A stretch of 32,167 bases of DNA from Bacteroidales bacterium (GTDB lineage: Bacteria > Bacteroidota > Bacteroidia > Bacteroidales > F082), in NCBI GenBank assembly GCA_016936355.1, contig JAFGYB010000034.1, positions 1 to 32,167 on the forward strand, written 5' to 3'. The notes below the pieces were generated by a model that made no database searches, had not been told where the DNA came from, and was given only the letters and a program-made list of their open reading frames with translations. The first letter of the stretch is position 1; each line of letters begins with the position of its first letter. This document shows positions 1 through 8,612 of the stretch, one piece after another. The position numbers were made by a program, and so were the translations under genes.

Positions 1-1566
1 AGTACAAAGGTAAGGATCGCCATTTCCTTTTTTCATATCGCCCAAAATTTGATCGTAAGTCCTGTTTTCTTTGATGATGTAGATTACATGTTTGAAAACG
101 GAAGGCTCACCGATGCGTTTTGGGACAGGAACGGGAGCAACTCCTTTTCGGGGTAAGAGTTTTAACATCGCTAATCGCTCCTGACGATTACTTTCAATTA
201 CGGTTTGTGTGTATTGTTTGAGTTGTGCACTGTCGGGAACCGGAATAACAGACACTACAGCCAACATGCGATGCGTGTTAAAAGCTCCTGCTGTGGGTTT
301 GCGTTTTCCGTTTTGCTTAATAAATGTCTGGTAAGCCGGATTGTTTTTGTTGGGAGAAGTCAATCGTGCTCCGATGCCTTCAATATCGGCAACATAGAGG
401 GTGTGGTTATTATTAATGGCAATTCCTGCAGGATAAGCTGCTGTGGGAATGAAGCCGATTACTTTGCTGTTTTCTGCTTTTGAATGCTCAGAAGCTTTTT
501 CTCCGAGTGAAATAACAGCCAGGGCATCGTCCATGCCATTGGCGACATATAACTTTTGGCCTTTATCACCCAAAGCCAATCCATTGGGAGAATCTCCGAA
601 GTATGGGTTTTTTTCAGGATTTAAACGCACTGAAATGGTTTCTGATACCTTATTGGTTCGGGTATTGATGACACTCACATTGTCATCGTTGCCATTGGAG
701 ACATATACAAATTCCTGACCGGGACTGGTAATAATGGCGTTGGGATGCAATCCGACATTGATTTCTTTCAATGTTTTTCCTGTTTTCGGATTCAGAATAC
801 TGACCGTTCCTGATGAAACAGAACCGAATTTGTCCACTTTAGCTTTTTCCCAGGGAATACCTGCTGTGTTTTTGTCATCTGCTGCCGGAACCGACCCCGA
901 CCAGTTGGAAACATACAATTTTCCTTTAGCCAAAGTAATTCCGTAAGGTGCCATGCCCACAGGCTTTTGCCAGACAATTTTGCCGGTATTCAGTTCAATT
1001 TTGGCGACTTCATCATTACCATTGAGCACGACATAAGCATAATTTTTCCCGTTTTCTTTTTGAATGACCATTTCGTTGGGAATGGAAGAGCGAACTCCTT
1101 TTTTCGGTGGGAAAGCATAGGATTTTACTATCTCGGCTGTTTGACCGTTCCACTCAGCTTTCATAACATTGTTGCGGGTACTCCACAGAACATATTGTTT
1201 TCCGTTTTCTACAAGCCACCGGATACCGGAATAAGTATTCATGGAGTTTCTTTTGTTGAACTGGCGCAATACCAGTCTGTAAACTATTTTGTTGTCGGCT
1301 GTGTTGACAAAAACCACACTATAGCGACCTTCAACAGCCAGTGTTTTATGATCAGGTGAAAGAGCCACATCCAGTGCATGATTTTCCAGGGCCGAATCGC
1401 CGAAAAAGATCATCTGACCTGCCGGTTTCAGGATTTTGTTGTAGGGCATGGTAAGTACAGAATCTGCCGCATCGGAAACCAGTTTTGTTTTCTTCTGTGT
1501 TTCGTTAGTACAACTCGTAAATCCGATGGTTAGGATCGTTAATAGGAACAATAAATACTTTTTCAT
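1..1566 (-). CDS. YncE-like beta-propeller / phosphoesterase lipoprotein, 3' end cut by window edge
   Basis: The frame stays open from an ATG at 1566 to the left edge (522 codons), so the C-terminus is missing. The first residues MKKYLLFLLTILTIGFTSC form a lipoprotein signal with the lipid-accepting Cys at 19. Residues about 40-450 carry repeated beta-propeller blades of YncE type (for example VYVSNGNDDNVSVINTRTNK and LYVANGMDDALAVISLGEK). Near the edge comes KHVIYIIKENRTYDQILGD, the start of a phosphoesterase domain of the PF04185 / alkaline-phosphatase superfamily. This matches the known fusion class of YncE family plus alkaline phosphatase family proteins, usually about 800 residues. It should sit on the cell envelope facing the periplasm or outside; its substrate cannot be told. 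It lies 202 bases downstream of the histidine kinase on the same strand; no clear promoter was found in that gap. Confidence 0.85.
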   Translation of the reverse strand, partial: MKKYLLFLLTILTIGFTSCTNETQKKTKLVSDAADSVLTMPYNKILKPAGQMIFFGDSALENHALDVALSPDHKTLAVEGRYSVVFVNTADNKIVYRLVLRQFNKRNSMNTYSGIRWLVENGKQYVLWSTRNNVMKAEWNGQTAEIVKSYAFPPKKGVRSSIPNEMVIQKENGKNYAYVVLNGNDEVAKIELNTGKIVWQKPVGMAPYGITLAKGKLYVSNWSGSVPAADDKNTAGIPWEKAKVDKFGSVSSGTVSILNPKTGKTLKEINVGLHPNAIITSPGQEFVYVSNGNDDNVSVINTRTNKVSETISVRLNPEKNPYFGDSPNGLALGDKGQKLYVANGMDDALAVISLGEKASEHSKAENSKVIGFIPTAAYPAGIAINNNHTLYVADIEGIGARLTSPNKNNPAYQTFIKQNGKRKPTAGAFNTHRMLAVVSVIPVPDSAQLKQYTQTVIESNRQERLAMLKLLPRKGVAPVPVPKRIGEPSVFKHVIYIIKENRTYDQILGDMKKGNGDPYLCT

Positions 1567-1768
1567 CTGTTTAAAATTATTTACACCCGTTTATGTGTGT
1601 CTTATTTGGGATTGCAATGATATTGTTTTTTTGTAATGAGTCGTTATTCGGTTTGTTAAATTAGTGTTTTTTCTGAATATGAAAAAGGAGCAAGGGTGTA
1701 AATAAAACAACCAAAAAGGGGGCAGATGACATTCCCTTTAAAGAGGCAACAAGACAGAGCCGGCGGAT

Positions 1769-3610
1769 TTAGTTTTCCACCACGTTTGGATATTTCAAAA
1801 AGAATGTTGACCCGCCTTCAATCTGCGATTGAACCCAGAGTCTGCCTCCCATGAGTTCGGCTAATTTTTTTGAAATGGACAATCCCAGACCAATACCGTC
1901 GTGTTGAGTGGGGATAGATGCCGTTTCGTTAACCTTCCTGAAATGTTCAAAAACAGTATTCAGCATGTGGTCGGGGATGCCGATTCCCGTGTCTTTGACA
2001 TAAAAAACAATATCCGTTTCGTTTTCCGTTTTGCACCCCAGTTCAATCGATCCCCTTTCGGTGTATTTTAAGGCGTTGGTCAGGAGGTTGGTCAGGATTT
2101 GTGATATTTTGTCAGGGTCGCTTTGGATGGTCAGGGATTCCTGAATTTTATTGATGCTGAAATGGATGTGCATTTTATTTCTCAGATTTTGCTCTTTGAT
2201 GAAAAGGCTTTCCAGGTAGCTGAATAATTCGCTGATCCTGATTTCGGACCGGTCAATCTTTTCGATGCCGGCTTCAATGTTGGAGAACTGAAAGACGGAT
2301 TCAATAATTTTCAGCAAATGATCACCGCTGTGGTTGATGTATTCGATATAGGTGAGCAAATCCTTTGTAGATGTTTGTTCATCAATCAGGCCGGAAAAAC
2401 CAATAATCGCATTCAACGGTGTTCTGAGCTCGTGTGACATGGTATTCAGAAAGGCTGTTTTCAACCGGTCCGATTCTTCTGCTTTTTCCTTGGCTAGGAC
2501 CAGCTCCTTTTCCATTTTTTTTCGCTCGGTAATGTCTTCCTTAATGGCTAAAAAATGAGTGATGGTTCCTTTGCTGTTGCGAAGCGGTGATATCATGGCC
2601 GATTCCCAGTACGTCGTGCCGTCTTTTCTTTTGTTGTAAAATTCTCCCGTCCATTGCCTTCCTTTCCGAATGGTTTGCCAGAGGAGTTCATATTCGGCCG
2701 GTGATGTATGCCCCGATTTTAACACAGCCGGTGTTCGACCGGCGACATCTTCTTCCGTATACCCGGTAAATTCGGTGAATTTTGCGTTGACATATTCAAT
2801 TCTCCCTGCTTTGTCAGTGATGATAATGGCTGCAGGACTTTGTTCCATGGCTTTCGAAAGCTGCCTGATCTTGTTTTGGGCTTTATTATGTTCGGTAATG
2901 TCGTACATATAACCATGGATCTGTTCCAATTCGTTCTGCTGATTGTACATGCCAAAAATGTTGGCCACAAGGTTGATCTTGCTGCCGTCTAACCGAAACA
3001 TCTCGTACTTGAAATTTACTATTTTTTTATTTTTTTTCAGCTTGGAAACGATGTGTTCCCGTGTATGCTTGTCGCAGTATAAGTTTGTTAAATCGTAGTT
3101 CAGTGCCTCTTTTTTTGTTTTAAATCCCATTATCTTCAGATAGGCAGGATTGCAATTCAGTAATTTCCCATCCGTGCTGGAAACAAAGTTGCCCGTCAAA
3201 TCCTGTTCGAAGAATAAGCGAAACTCGCCGAGGCTTTGCTTCAAGTCTTCTTCCATCTTCTTTTTTTCCGTGATGTCCTGATACATTCCCAGGACACCTC
3301 TTATATTTCCTTTGCTGTCGGTCAGGGGAGCTTTGCTGGTTTTTACCCAATGAATGGATCCGTTTTCTGAAGCCAATTTCTCAATATAGTTTAATTTGCT
3401 TCGCCCCGTTCGGATGACTTCGTCGTCCACTTGCTTGTACCGGACTGCATGCTCTCCCCAATAGAATTGTTGACCATTTTTACCCATTACCTCTTCCGGT
3501 GTGTTCAGTCCCGCATCCTGAGCAAATATTTTGTTGCAACCTAAATAATTTGAGTTTAAATCTTTCCAGAATACCCGGACCGGAAGCAGGTCGATAATTT
3601 GTTTCAACAT
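1769..3610 (-). CDS. PAS-domain sensor histidine kinase
   Basis: A 613-residue cytoplasmic-looking histidine kinase without membrane segments. Three PAS domains lie at about residues 5-115, 128-240 and 250-362, each ending in a DIT-type motif (QDITEKKK, YDITEHNK, EDITERKK). The HisKA helix has the phosphoacceptor His393 in FLNTMSHELRTPLNAIIGFS. The HATPase domain has the N-box around Asn512 (TNLLTNALKYTERG), the G1 box DTGIGIP at 540-546 and the G2 box GIGLGLSI at 572-579. There is no receiver domain, so it is an orthodox kinase. Just upstream, in the same frame and separated only by TAG and seven codons, lies a PAS-only reading frame. The conserved PAS fold begins almost at the ATG, and its leader helix (QIVESHTM) lies in the untranslated gap, which suggests that the two pieces derive from one longer kinase. 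A likely partner is the NarL-type regulator at 4774-5424. Confidence 0.9.
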   Translation of the reverse strand: MLKQIIDLLPVRVFWKDLNSNYLGCNKIFAQDAGLNTPEEVMGKNGQQFYWGEHAVRYKQVDDEVIRTGRSKLNYIEKLASENGSIHWVKTSKAPLTDSKGNIRGVLGMYQDITEKKKMEEDLKQSLGEFRLFFEQDLTGNFVSSTDGKLLNCNPAYLKIMGFKTKKEALNYDLTNLYCDKHTREHIVSKLKKNKKIVNFKYEMFRLDGSKINLVANIFGMYNQQNELEQIHGYMYDITEHNKAQNKIRQLSKAMEQSPAAIIITDKAGRIEYVNAKFTEFTGYTEEDVAGRTPAVLKSGHTSPAEYELLWQTIRKGRQWTGEFYNKRKDGTTYWESAMISPLRNSKGTITHFLAIKEDITERKKMEKELVLAKEKAEESDRLKTAFLNTMSHELRTPLNAIIGFSGLIDEQTSTKDLLTYIEYINHSGDHLLKIIESVFQFSNIEAGIEKIDRSEIRISELFSYLESLFIKEQNLRNKMHIHFSINKIQESLTIQSDPDKISQILTNLLTNALKYTERGSIELGCKTENETDIVFYVKDTGIGIPDHMLNTVFEHFRKVNETASIPTQHDGIGLGLSISKKLAELMGGRLWVQSQIEGGSTFFLKYPNVVEN

Positions 3611-3631
3611 CGTGTGTGACTCAACGATCTG

Positions 3632-4486
3632 CTACTCGTATTCTTTTTGTTTGGTAATATTGATGAGGTATCCTTTGTAGCCGATCAGTTCACCTGAAGC
3701 ATTGAATTCACCGATAATGTTTTCCTGTAAATAGATTTCCTTACCGAAGCGGTCGTGTTTTTTGGTTTCGTGCTGGAGGAGTTTTTTCTTTTTTTCGATC
3801 AATCTGACGAAGTCATCGTGTGTTTCGGGTGAAATAAAAAACCGGTTTTGATTGACGGCAACTACTTCCTCAATAGTGGAGTATCCAAAGATCCGGGCAT
3901 AGGATAAGTTACAGGTTATGAGACTGCCGTCGGGTTTGGCCATAAAATCTCCGGTAAGGTCGTCATGGAAAAACTGAAAAAACCGGTGTTCACTTTTTTC
4001 AAGCTCCAGCAGGTTTTTTTCTTCCATGGTGATGTCGATCAGGACACCGGTTAATTTTGCAGGACCCAAATCGTCTTCCACAAACCAGGTGTAAATGCTG
4101 ATTCTTTTGTGCCCGTGATTGTTGTTTGGCTGGATGCTAAAGCAGTATGAAAATTCTTTTCCTTTGATGGTATGGTAAACAAATTTGATCCATTCGTGTC
4201 GTTTGACCTGTGGAATATGCGATTCTATCTCCCTGAGGGTAATGAATTTATTATCGTTTTTCAGTCCGAGAATTTGTTGTGCAACTTTGGAGGCTTTGAT
4301 TCTTCCGGTTCTTAAATCGTATTCCCAGTGCCCTACTGTGGTTGCTCCTTTCATTTCATTTACTGCAAAATAGGGGTGCTCTTTTTGATGAATTCCGGTT
4401 TTCAGGGCTTTTTCCAGTTCATTTTGTTGTACAACTACAGGTTGCATCATCTCAATGATCCTGTGAATGGTTTCATTTTTACGCAT
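3632..4486 (-). CDS. PAS-only protein, probable N-terminal half of the split sensor kinase
   Basis: 284 residues with two PAS domains, at about 48-154 (ending VLIDITMEEKN) and 163-281 (ending YLINITKQKEYE), and no kinase domain. The second PAS (FFHDDLTGDFMAKPDGSLITC) closely resembles the middle PAS of the downstream kinase (FFEQDLTGNFVSSTDGKLLNC), so the two arose by duplication. The frame stops at TAG (3632-3634). Exactly seven sense codons in the same frame then lead to the kinase ATG at 3610. Read through, the join gives KEYE-stop-QIVESHTMLKQIIDLLP, a natural linker into the next PAS. Possible explanations are a nonsense mutation in a five-PAS kinase, a genuine split into two proteins, readthrough, or an assembly error. 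If truncated, this half could only sense or bind, not phosphorylate. Confidence 0.8.
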   Translation of the reverse strand: MRKNETIHRIIEMMQPVVVQQNELEKALKTGIHQKEHPYFAVNEMKGATTVGHWEYDLRTGRIKASKVAQQILGLKNDNKFITLREIESHIPQVKRHEWIKFVYHTIKGKEFSYCFSIQPNNNHGHKRISIYTWFVEDDLGPAKLTGVLIDITMEEKNLLELEKSEHRFFQFFHDDLTGDFMAKPDGSLITCNLSYARIFGYSTIEEVVAVNQNRFFISPETHDDFVRLIEKKKKLLQHETKKHDRFGKEIYLQENIIGEFNASGELIGYKGYLINITKQKEYE

Positions 4487-4570
4487 GGGAATAAATTCGA
4501 TTCAAAACTGTTGTCTTTGGTTCTGTGGATTGGTTGTGTACAAAATTCAAAAAAAGGCGATTAATAAACA

Positions 4571-4600
4571 ATAGGGATAAACCCCTATATTTTTGGGGTT
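4571..4600 (-). repeat. Two mutually exclusive short hairpins
   Basis: In the 287-base gap between the response regulator and the PAS protein, ATAGGG (4571-4576) can pair with CCCTAT (4583-4588), while AACCCC (4580-4585) can pair with GGGGTT (4595-4600). The two pairings share bases and so compete. Both stems are six base pairs, so this may be chance. No promoter of TAnnTTTG type and no convincing small gene was found in the rest of this gap. Confidence 0.3.
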
Positions 4601-4773
4601 CAATCGTTAGAAAAGGAGCGGTATAGTAGGATTTGCTAACGGATGTCCAGCGGGTGACGATGCTGCGTTTTTTATCAGCACCCCGGGAGTGGATACCGAT
4701 TTGATGATATCTCCCATTTAATGTCAACGAAACAACGGGACCACAGGATTAATAATTCAGGAAAATAATTGAT

Positions 4774-5424
4774 TCATATTTGAATTATGCCTTTCCGGAT
4801 GGCGTATTTAATCAGTCCTGCCAGGTTGTCAATTTTTAATTTATTCATGATGTTGGAGCGGTGGTTTTCGACGGTTTTAATGCTAATGAACAACATGTTG
4901 GCAATTTTAAGACTGGAATGCCCTTCTGCCACCAGCTTGAGTATTTCGCGTTCCCTTTTGGTAAGGAAAAACAGAGAATTTGATTTATGGTTTTTGGATT
5001 CCCGTTGATTGATGTGTTTCAGTAATATTTTCGATACTTCAGGCGAGAAATAAGAATGGCCATGGTAAAGGGTATGAATGGCGGCAATAAGATCTTCGGG
5101 GGCTGCTGATTTTATCACGTACCCTTTGGCTCCAGCATCTAAAATTGCAAATACAAATTCATCGGATGAATGCTTCGTCAGGATGAGAACCTTGATTTCA
5201 GGATGCGATTGTGCCAGTTTCCGGGTAACTTCCACACCGTTTAATTTGGTGTTGACATCAAGGATTACAATATCCGGCTGGAGTTTTTTGGCTTTTTCAA
5301 TAGCCTCGGGACCGTCGTCGGCTTCGCCTGCAATTTCGATATCCTCATCTTCGATGAGCAGTTTAATCAGTCCTTTTCTTAAAATGATTTGGTCTTCAGC
5401 AACGAGAATTTTAATTTTTTCCAT
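4774..5424 (-). CDS. NarL/LuxR-family response regulator
   Basis: 216 residues from the ATG at 5424 (MEKIKILVAEDQ). An ATG ten codons further up is possible, but the receiver strand begins right at the chosen Met. The receiver domain spans 1-120 with acidic pair Glu10/Asp11, phosphoacceptor Asp56, Thr83 and Lys105. The LuxR-type helix-turn-helix lies at about 150-212 (LTKREREILKLVAEGHSSLKIA, then KTVENHRSNIMNKL). The loop after Asp56 reads VNTKLNG and lacks the Met-Pro seen in most family members. It is transcribed toward the PAS protein and histidine kinase, which probably form its input. Such regulators bind DNA as dimers after phosphorylation; the target genes are not known. No perfect promoter is seen upstream; TATTTTTA on the minus strand at 5680-5687 is a 7/8 match. 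Confidence 0.92.
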   Translation of the reverse strand: MEKIKILVAEDQIILRKGLIKLLIEDEDIEIAGEADDGPEAIEKAKKLQPDIVILDVNTKLNGVEVTRKLAQSHPEIKVLILTKHSSDEFVFAILDAGAKGYVIKSAAPEDLIAAIHTLYHGHSYFSPEVSKILLKHINQRESKNHKSNSLFFLTKREREILKLVAEGHSSLKIANMLFISIKTVENHRSNIMNKLKIDNLAGLIKYAIRKGIIQI

Positions 5425-5922
5425 GAGGGTTTCTGTGTTGGAAATGAATCGCAACCTGGTTCCTTGTTGGGTACCCTGAAAATTTAAAGACGACCTGGAG
5501 TGGTTTCACCTATCTCTCTGATACCAGCCTGTCGAATTCTTACTGGTCTGCGTGTCGCTCAACCTGGTGGTATTTTATCTGGTGACTTTCAATTTTCAGC
5601 TTTTGTTTTAAGAGATTTCGTAAAACATTGGTTTTTTTCACATCCGTTATTCATTCAAAGTTTTCAATAATTTTGAACCTAAAAATAGGAAATATTTTCT
5701 AATATTTTTTGAACGGAGATTGATTTTTTCAACAGGCTGTCAACCACGTTTTATGAATGGATCGGATCAAAAGAGGATTTCACCAAAATGAAGATAAATC
5801 CGATACTTCTTTATTTTATGAGGTTGACCTTGAAAGATGAATTTGTTAACAAGGTGGGTGAGGGCACATGCCAAAAAACCTTATTTTTACGCTTCTTAAT
5901 CAATCAATAATCAATCAATGCA
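5425..5922. other. Intergenic region without a gene (498 bases)
   Basis: This AT-rich stretch separates the divergently transcribed response regulator and dipeptidase. No frame in it looks coding. It holds near-matches to the -7 element: TATTTTTA at 5882-5889 on the plus strand, about 34 bases before the dipeptidase ATG, and TATTTTTA on the minus strand at 5680-5687, a long way from the regulator ATG. TGTTTTA (5604-5610) and TAAAACA (5621-5627) form a weak AT-only stem. Directly before the dipeptidase, AATCAATC-type repeats occupy 5898-5919. I see no known RNA family here. Confidence 0.5.
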
Positions 5923-7287
5923 ATGGAAAAAGTTACAGCTTACATAGAACAAAACAAGGACCGTTTTCTCGAAGAGCTTTTTGAACTGATCCGAATTCCT
6001 TCCATCAGTTCGCAGTCGGAGCACAAAGGCGATATGTTGAAAGCAGCCGAACAGTACAAACAAAGTTTTCTGCAGGCCGGTGTCGATAAAGCGGAAGTGA
6101 TGCCCACCCAGGGAAACCCGGTGGTATATGCGGAGAAAATCATTGATCCGTCCAAACCCACGGTACTGGTGTATGCCCACTATGATGTGATGCCGGTGGA
6201 TCCGATAGCGTTGTGGGATTCGGAACCGTTTGAACCGGAAATCCGTGACGGGAAAATTTTTGCCCGTGGTGCCGACGATGATAAAGGACAGGGTTTTATG
6301 CATGTGAAAGCTTTTGAGGCATTGGTACAAACCAATTCCTTGCCCGTGAATGTGAAGTTCATGATCGAAGGGGAAGAAGAAGTGGGTTCGGTGAGTCTGG
6401 AGGCATTTTGTATCGAACATAAAGAAATGCTGAAGGCCGACATAATTTTGGTTTCGGATACGGGCATGATCGCTTCCGATATTCCGTCCATTACCGTTGG
6501 CTTGCGCGGACTTGCCTACTGGCAGGTGGAAGTAACCGGTCCCAACCGTGATTTGCATTCAGGTTTGTTTGGTGGTGGTGTGGCTAATCCTATCAACGTG
6601 TTGTCGAAAATGATTGCCTCCATGACCGATGAAAACAACCGAATCACCATTCCGGGATTTTACGATGATGTGTTGGATTTTTCCGATAAAGAAAGGGAAA
6701 TGCTCAACAAAGCACCGTTTGATGTGGAAGAATACAAACAGGCCATTGACGTGGAAGAATTAAATGGTGAAAAAGGGTATACCACGCTGGAACGCACCGG
6801 CATTCGTCCTTCATTTGATGTGTGTGGTATTTGGGGTGGTTATACTGGTGAAGGTGCCAAAACCGTGTTGCCTTCCAAGGCTTATGCAAAAATTTCATCC
6901 CGCCTGGTGCCCAATCAGGACCATCATAAAATTGCGAGGATGTTTGAAGAACATTTTGCCGGAATTGCTCCCAAATCTGTAAAAGTGAAAGTGGATTCAT
7001 TGCACGGTGGTCAGGCTTATGTTTGCCCGATTGATTTGCCCGCTTATAAGGCAGCTGAAGAGGCTTACACAAAAACTTATGCTAAAGTACCGGTTCCTAC
7101 TTTCAGTGGGGGAAGTATCCCGATTATTTCCACGTTTGAAAAGGTGCTGGGAACAAAATCTATCCTCATGGGATTTGGTTTGGAATCAGATGCTATTCAT
7201 TCACCCAACGAAAATTATCCGCTTTCCCATTTTTATAAAGGCATAGAAACGATTACCTGGTTCTACCATTATTTTGGAAAGATGTAA
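5923..7287 (+). CDS. M20-family metallodipeptidase (CNDP-like)
   Basis: 454 residues, the normal length for the CNDP/carnosinase-like branch of peptidase family M20; no signal peptide, so cytoplasmic. Metal and catalytic residues are visible: His86 and Asp88 in VYAHYDVMPVDP, the bridging Asp in RGADDDKGQG (118-120), the Glu pair in MIEGEEEVGS (151-153), Asp179 in LVSDTGM, and the C-terminal His in DAIHSPNENYP. The lid/dimerisation motif RDLHSG is also present. It should hydrolyse dipeptides or similar small amides using two divalent metal ions; the exact substrate cannot be told. The ATG at 5923 is preferred; the ATG at 5918 is out of frame. The gene stands alone and ends in a good terminator. 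Confidence 0.93.
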   Translation: MEKVTAYIEQNKDRFLEELFELIRIPSISSQSEHKGDMLKAAEQYKQSFLQAGVDKAEVMPTQGNPVVYAEKIIDPSKPTVLVYAHYDVMPVDPIALWDSEPFEPEIRDGKIFARGADDDKGQGFMHVKAFEALVQTNSLPVNVKFMIEGEEEVGSVSLEAFCIEHKEMLKADIILVSDTGMIASDIPSITVGLRGLAYWQVEVTGPNRDLHSGLFGGGVANPINVLSKMIASMTDENNRITIPGFYDDVLDFSDKEREMLNKAPFDVEEYKQAIDVEELNGEKGYTTLERTGIRPSFDVCGIWGGYTGEGAKTVLPSKAYAKISSRLVPNQDHHKIARMFEEHFAGIAPKSVKVKVDSLHGGQAYVCPIDLPAYKAAEEAYTKTYAKVPVPTFSGGSIPIISTFEKVLGTKSILMGFGLESDAIHSPNENYPLSHFYKGIETITWFYHYFGKM

Positions 7288-7312
7288 TGATAGAAAGAGA
7301 ATCTTTGATAGG

Positions 7313-7339
7313 AAGCCGGAAATTTTTCCGGCTTTTTTT
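7313..7339 (+). terminator. Rho-independent terminator of the dipeptidase gene
   Basis: AAGCCGGAA (7313-7321) pairs with TTCCGGCTT (7326-7334) across a 4-base loop and is followed by a run of T to 7339. It starts 26 bases after the dipeptidase stop. Its T tract overlaps the stop codon of the convergent methyltransferase gene (7338-7340). The minus strand lacks a T run after the stem, so it works in the plus direction only. Confidence 0.9.
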
Positions 7340-8480
7340 ATTGTTTCGCTGCTTTCTTACTGCCGGCGTAAATCTCAAATTTTAAAAAACGGCTTTCCAG
7401 CGGCCCGTTGTATACGGTAATCTTTTTGGTGGGTTTCAGCCCGATGAATTTGGCAGCTTCCAGGTTGGAGGTGATAATCCAGGCTTCGTAGCCCTTGAAC
7501 TTGGTTTTCAATACATCCCCGATGTGCTTGTATAAAGAAATGATGTCGTTTTCTTTGAGTCTTTCTCCGTAGGGAGGATTAAACAACAGAATCCCTTTCC
7601 CGCTTTCAGGATTCATTTTCTCAAAGGGCTTGTTGATGACGGTAATGTCTTTATGAAGCTGAGCGCTTTTTACGTTGGACTGGGCAATGCGAAAGGCTTT
7701 ATAGGATTGATCGGAACCATAAATGGGAAAGTCGTGTTCGATGATTTGCTCGTCGGCTTCCTGTTTCACCTGTTTCCACAATTCTTCATCAAAATCGGGC
7801 CAGTTTTGAAAAGCAAAATGTTTTCGGTAATAGCCTGCCGGGATGTTCATGGCATACATCGCCGCTTCAATGGGTAAAGTTCCCGATCCGCACATGGGAT
7901 CCATAAAATCTCCGTTTTTATCCCAGCCGCTCAATTGGATGAGTCCGGCAGCCAGTGCTTCGTTCAACGGTGCTTTGTCCACTTCGGTGCGGTACCCTCT
8001 TTTGTGTAGCGAAGGGCCTGAACTGTCCAGCGAAAGGGTACATTGATCCCCGTTGATGTGAACGTCAATAGATAAGGTAGGATTGTCTTTGTCCACATTG
8101 GGGCGTCTGCCGAATTTGTTTCTGAACTGATCCACAATGGCATCTTTGGTTTTCTGAGCCACATACTGGGAATGGGTCATTTTGGAATTGAAAACCGAAG
8201 CACTGATCACAAAGGTCTGTTTCAGTGTGAAGAAAGAGGGCCAGTCGATGTGCTGCACTTTTTCATACAGTTCGTTTTCATCCCGAACCGTAAATACGCC
8301 GATGGGTTTTAAAATGCGCAGGGCAGTCCGACACTGGTAATTGGCTTTATAGATCATCGATTGATCTCCACGGAAAAACACCACCCGCTTTCCGGTTGTG
8401 ATATCTTTGGCTCCCAAAGCCGATAATTCACCGGCTAACACGTCCTCCATTCCGGAAAATGTTTTGGCCGTCAGGTCCAT
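7338..8480 (-). CDS. THUMP-domain class I RNA methyltransferase (RlmL/YpsC-like)
   Basis: 380 residues from the Met of MDLTAKTFSGMEDVLAGEL. A ferredoxin-like plus THUMP region covers about 1-150 (ending CTLSLDSSGPSLHKRGYR), followed by a Rossmann methyltransferase domain with the SAM-binding motif DPMCGSGTLPIEAA at 194-207 and the catalytic motif NPPYGERL at 301-308. These mark the family that makes N2-methylguanine in 23S rRNA (E. coli RlmL N-terminal half, B. subtilis YpsC); the exact base is inferred. In-frame ATGs also occur at 8510 and 8519. The 8519 start would lie inside the -7 element (8517-8524), and 8510 would give a nearly leaderless mRNA. 8480 fits where related proteins begin. 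It is divergent from the MazG gene. Confidence 0.9.
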   Translation of the reverse strand: MDLTAKTFSGMEDVLAGELSALGAKDITTGKRVVFFRGDQSMIYKANYQCRTALRILKPIGVFTVRDENELYEKVQHIDWPSFFTLKQTFVISASVFNSKMTHSQYVAQKTKDAIVDQFRNKFGRRPNVDKDNPTLSIDVHINGDQCTLSLDSSGPSLHKRGYRTEVDKAPLNEALAAGLIQLSGWDKNGDFMDPMCGSGTLPIEAAMYAMNIPAGYYRKHFAFQNWPDFDEELWKQVKQEADEQIIEHDFPIYGSDQSYKAFRIAQSNVKSAQLHKDITVINKPFEKMNPESGKGILLFNPPYGERLKENDIISLYKHIGDVLKTKFKGYEAWIITSNLEAAKFIGLKPTKKITVYNGPLESRFLKFEIYAGSKKAAKQ

Positions 8481-8516
8481 ACCCTGTTCAAAGATTTTCA
8501 GTGCATTCATCGTCGG

Positions 8517-8524
8517 CAAAAGTA
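8517..8524 (-). promoter_or_regulatory. -7 element for the RNA methyltransferase
   Basis: TACTTTTG on the minus strand is a perfect TAnnTTTG match. The implied transcription start is near 8512, which argues against a protein start at 8519. Confidence 0.65.
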
Positions 8525-8566
8525 GCTATTTTTAAAGGTAATAACAGGGAAACCACTAAATAATAG

Positions 8567-8599
8567 TTGACTCAACAGCGGTTGATTTTTTTACCTTTG
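8567..8599 (+). promoter_or_regulatory. Promoter of the MazG-like gene
   Basis: TTG at 8567-8569 (the -33 element), a 22-base spacer, and a perfect -7 element TACCTTTG at 8592-8599. The ATG follows 14 bases after the -7 element. Confidence 0.75.
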
Positions 8600-8612
8600 T
8601 GCCTTAAACACT

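Noticed and set aside
4479..4727. 82-codon frame on the minus strand between the response regulator and the PAS protein
   Set aside because: It overlaps the PAS protein start, has no domain or signal, and its composition (many Ser, Arg, Thr) looks random.
5604..5627. Inverted repeat TGTTTTA/TAAAACA as a regulatory hairpin
   Set aside because: Seven base pairs, six of them A-T, in AT-rich intergenic DNA; expected by chance.
5918..5920. ATG five bases before the dipeptidase start
   Set aside because: It is out of frame with the M20 protein.
5911..6558. Open frame of 215 codons antisense to the dipeptidase
   Set aside because: It is His/Phe/Arg-rich with no recognisable motif, and lies wholly over the well-supported M20 gene apart from 12 bases.
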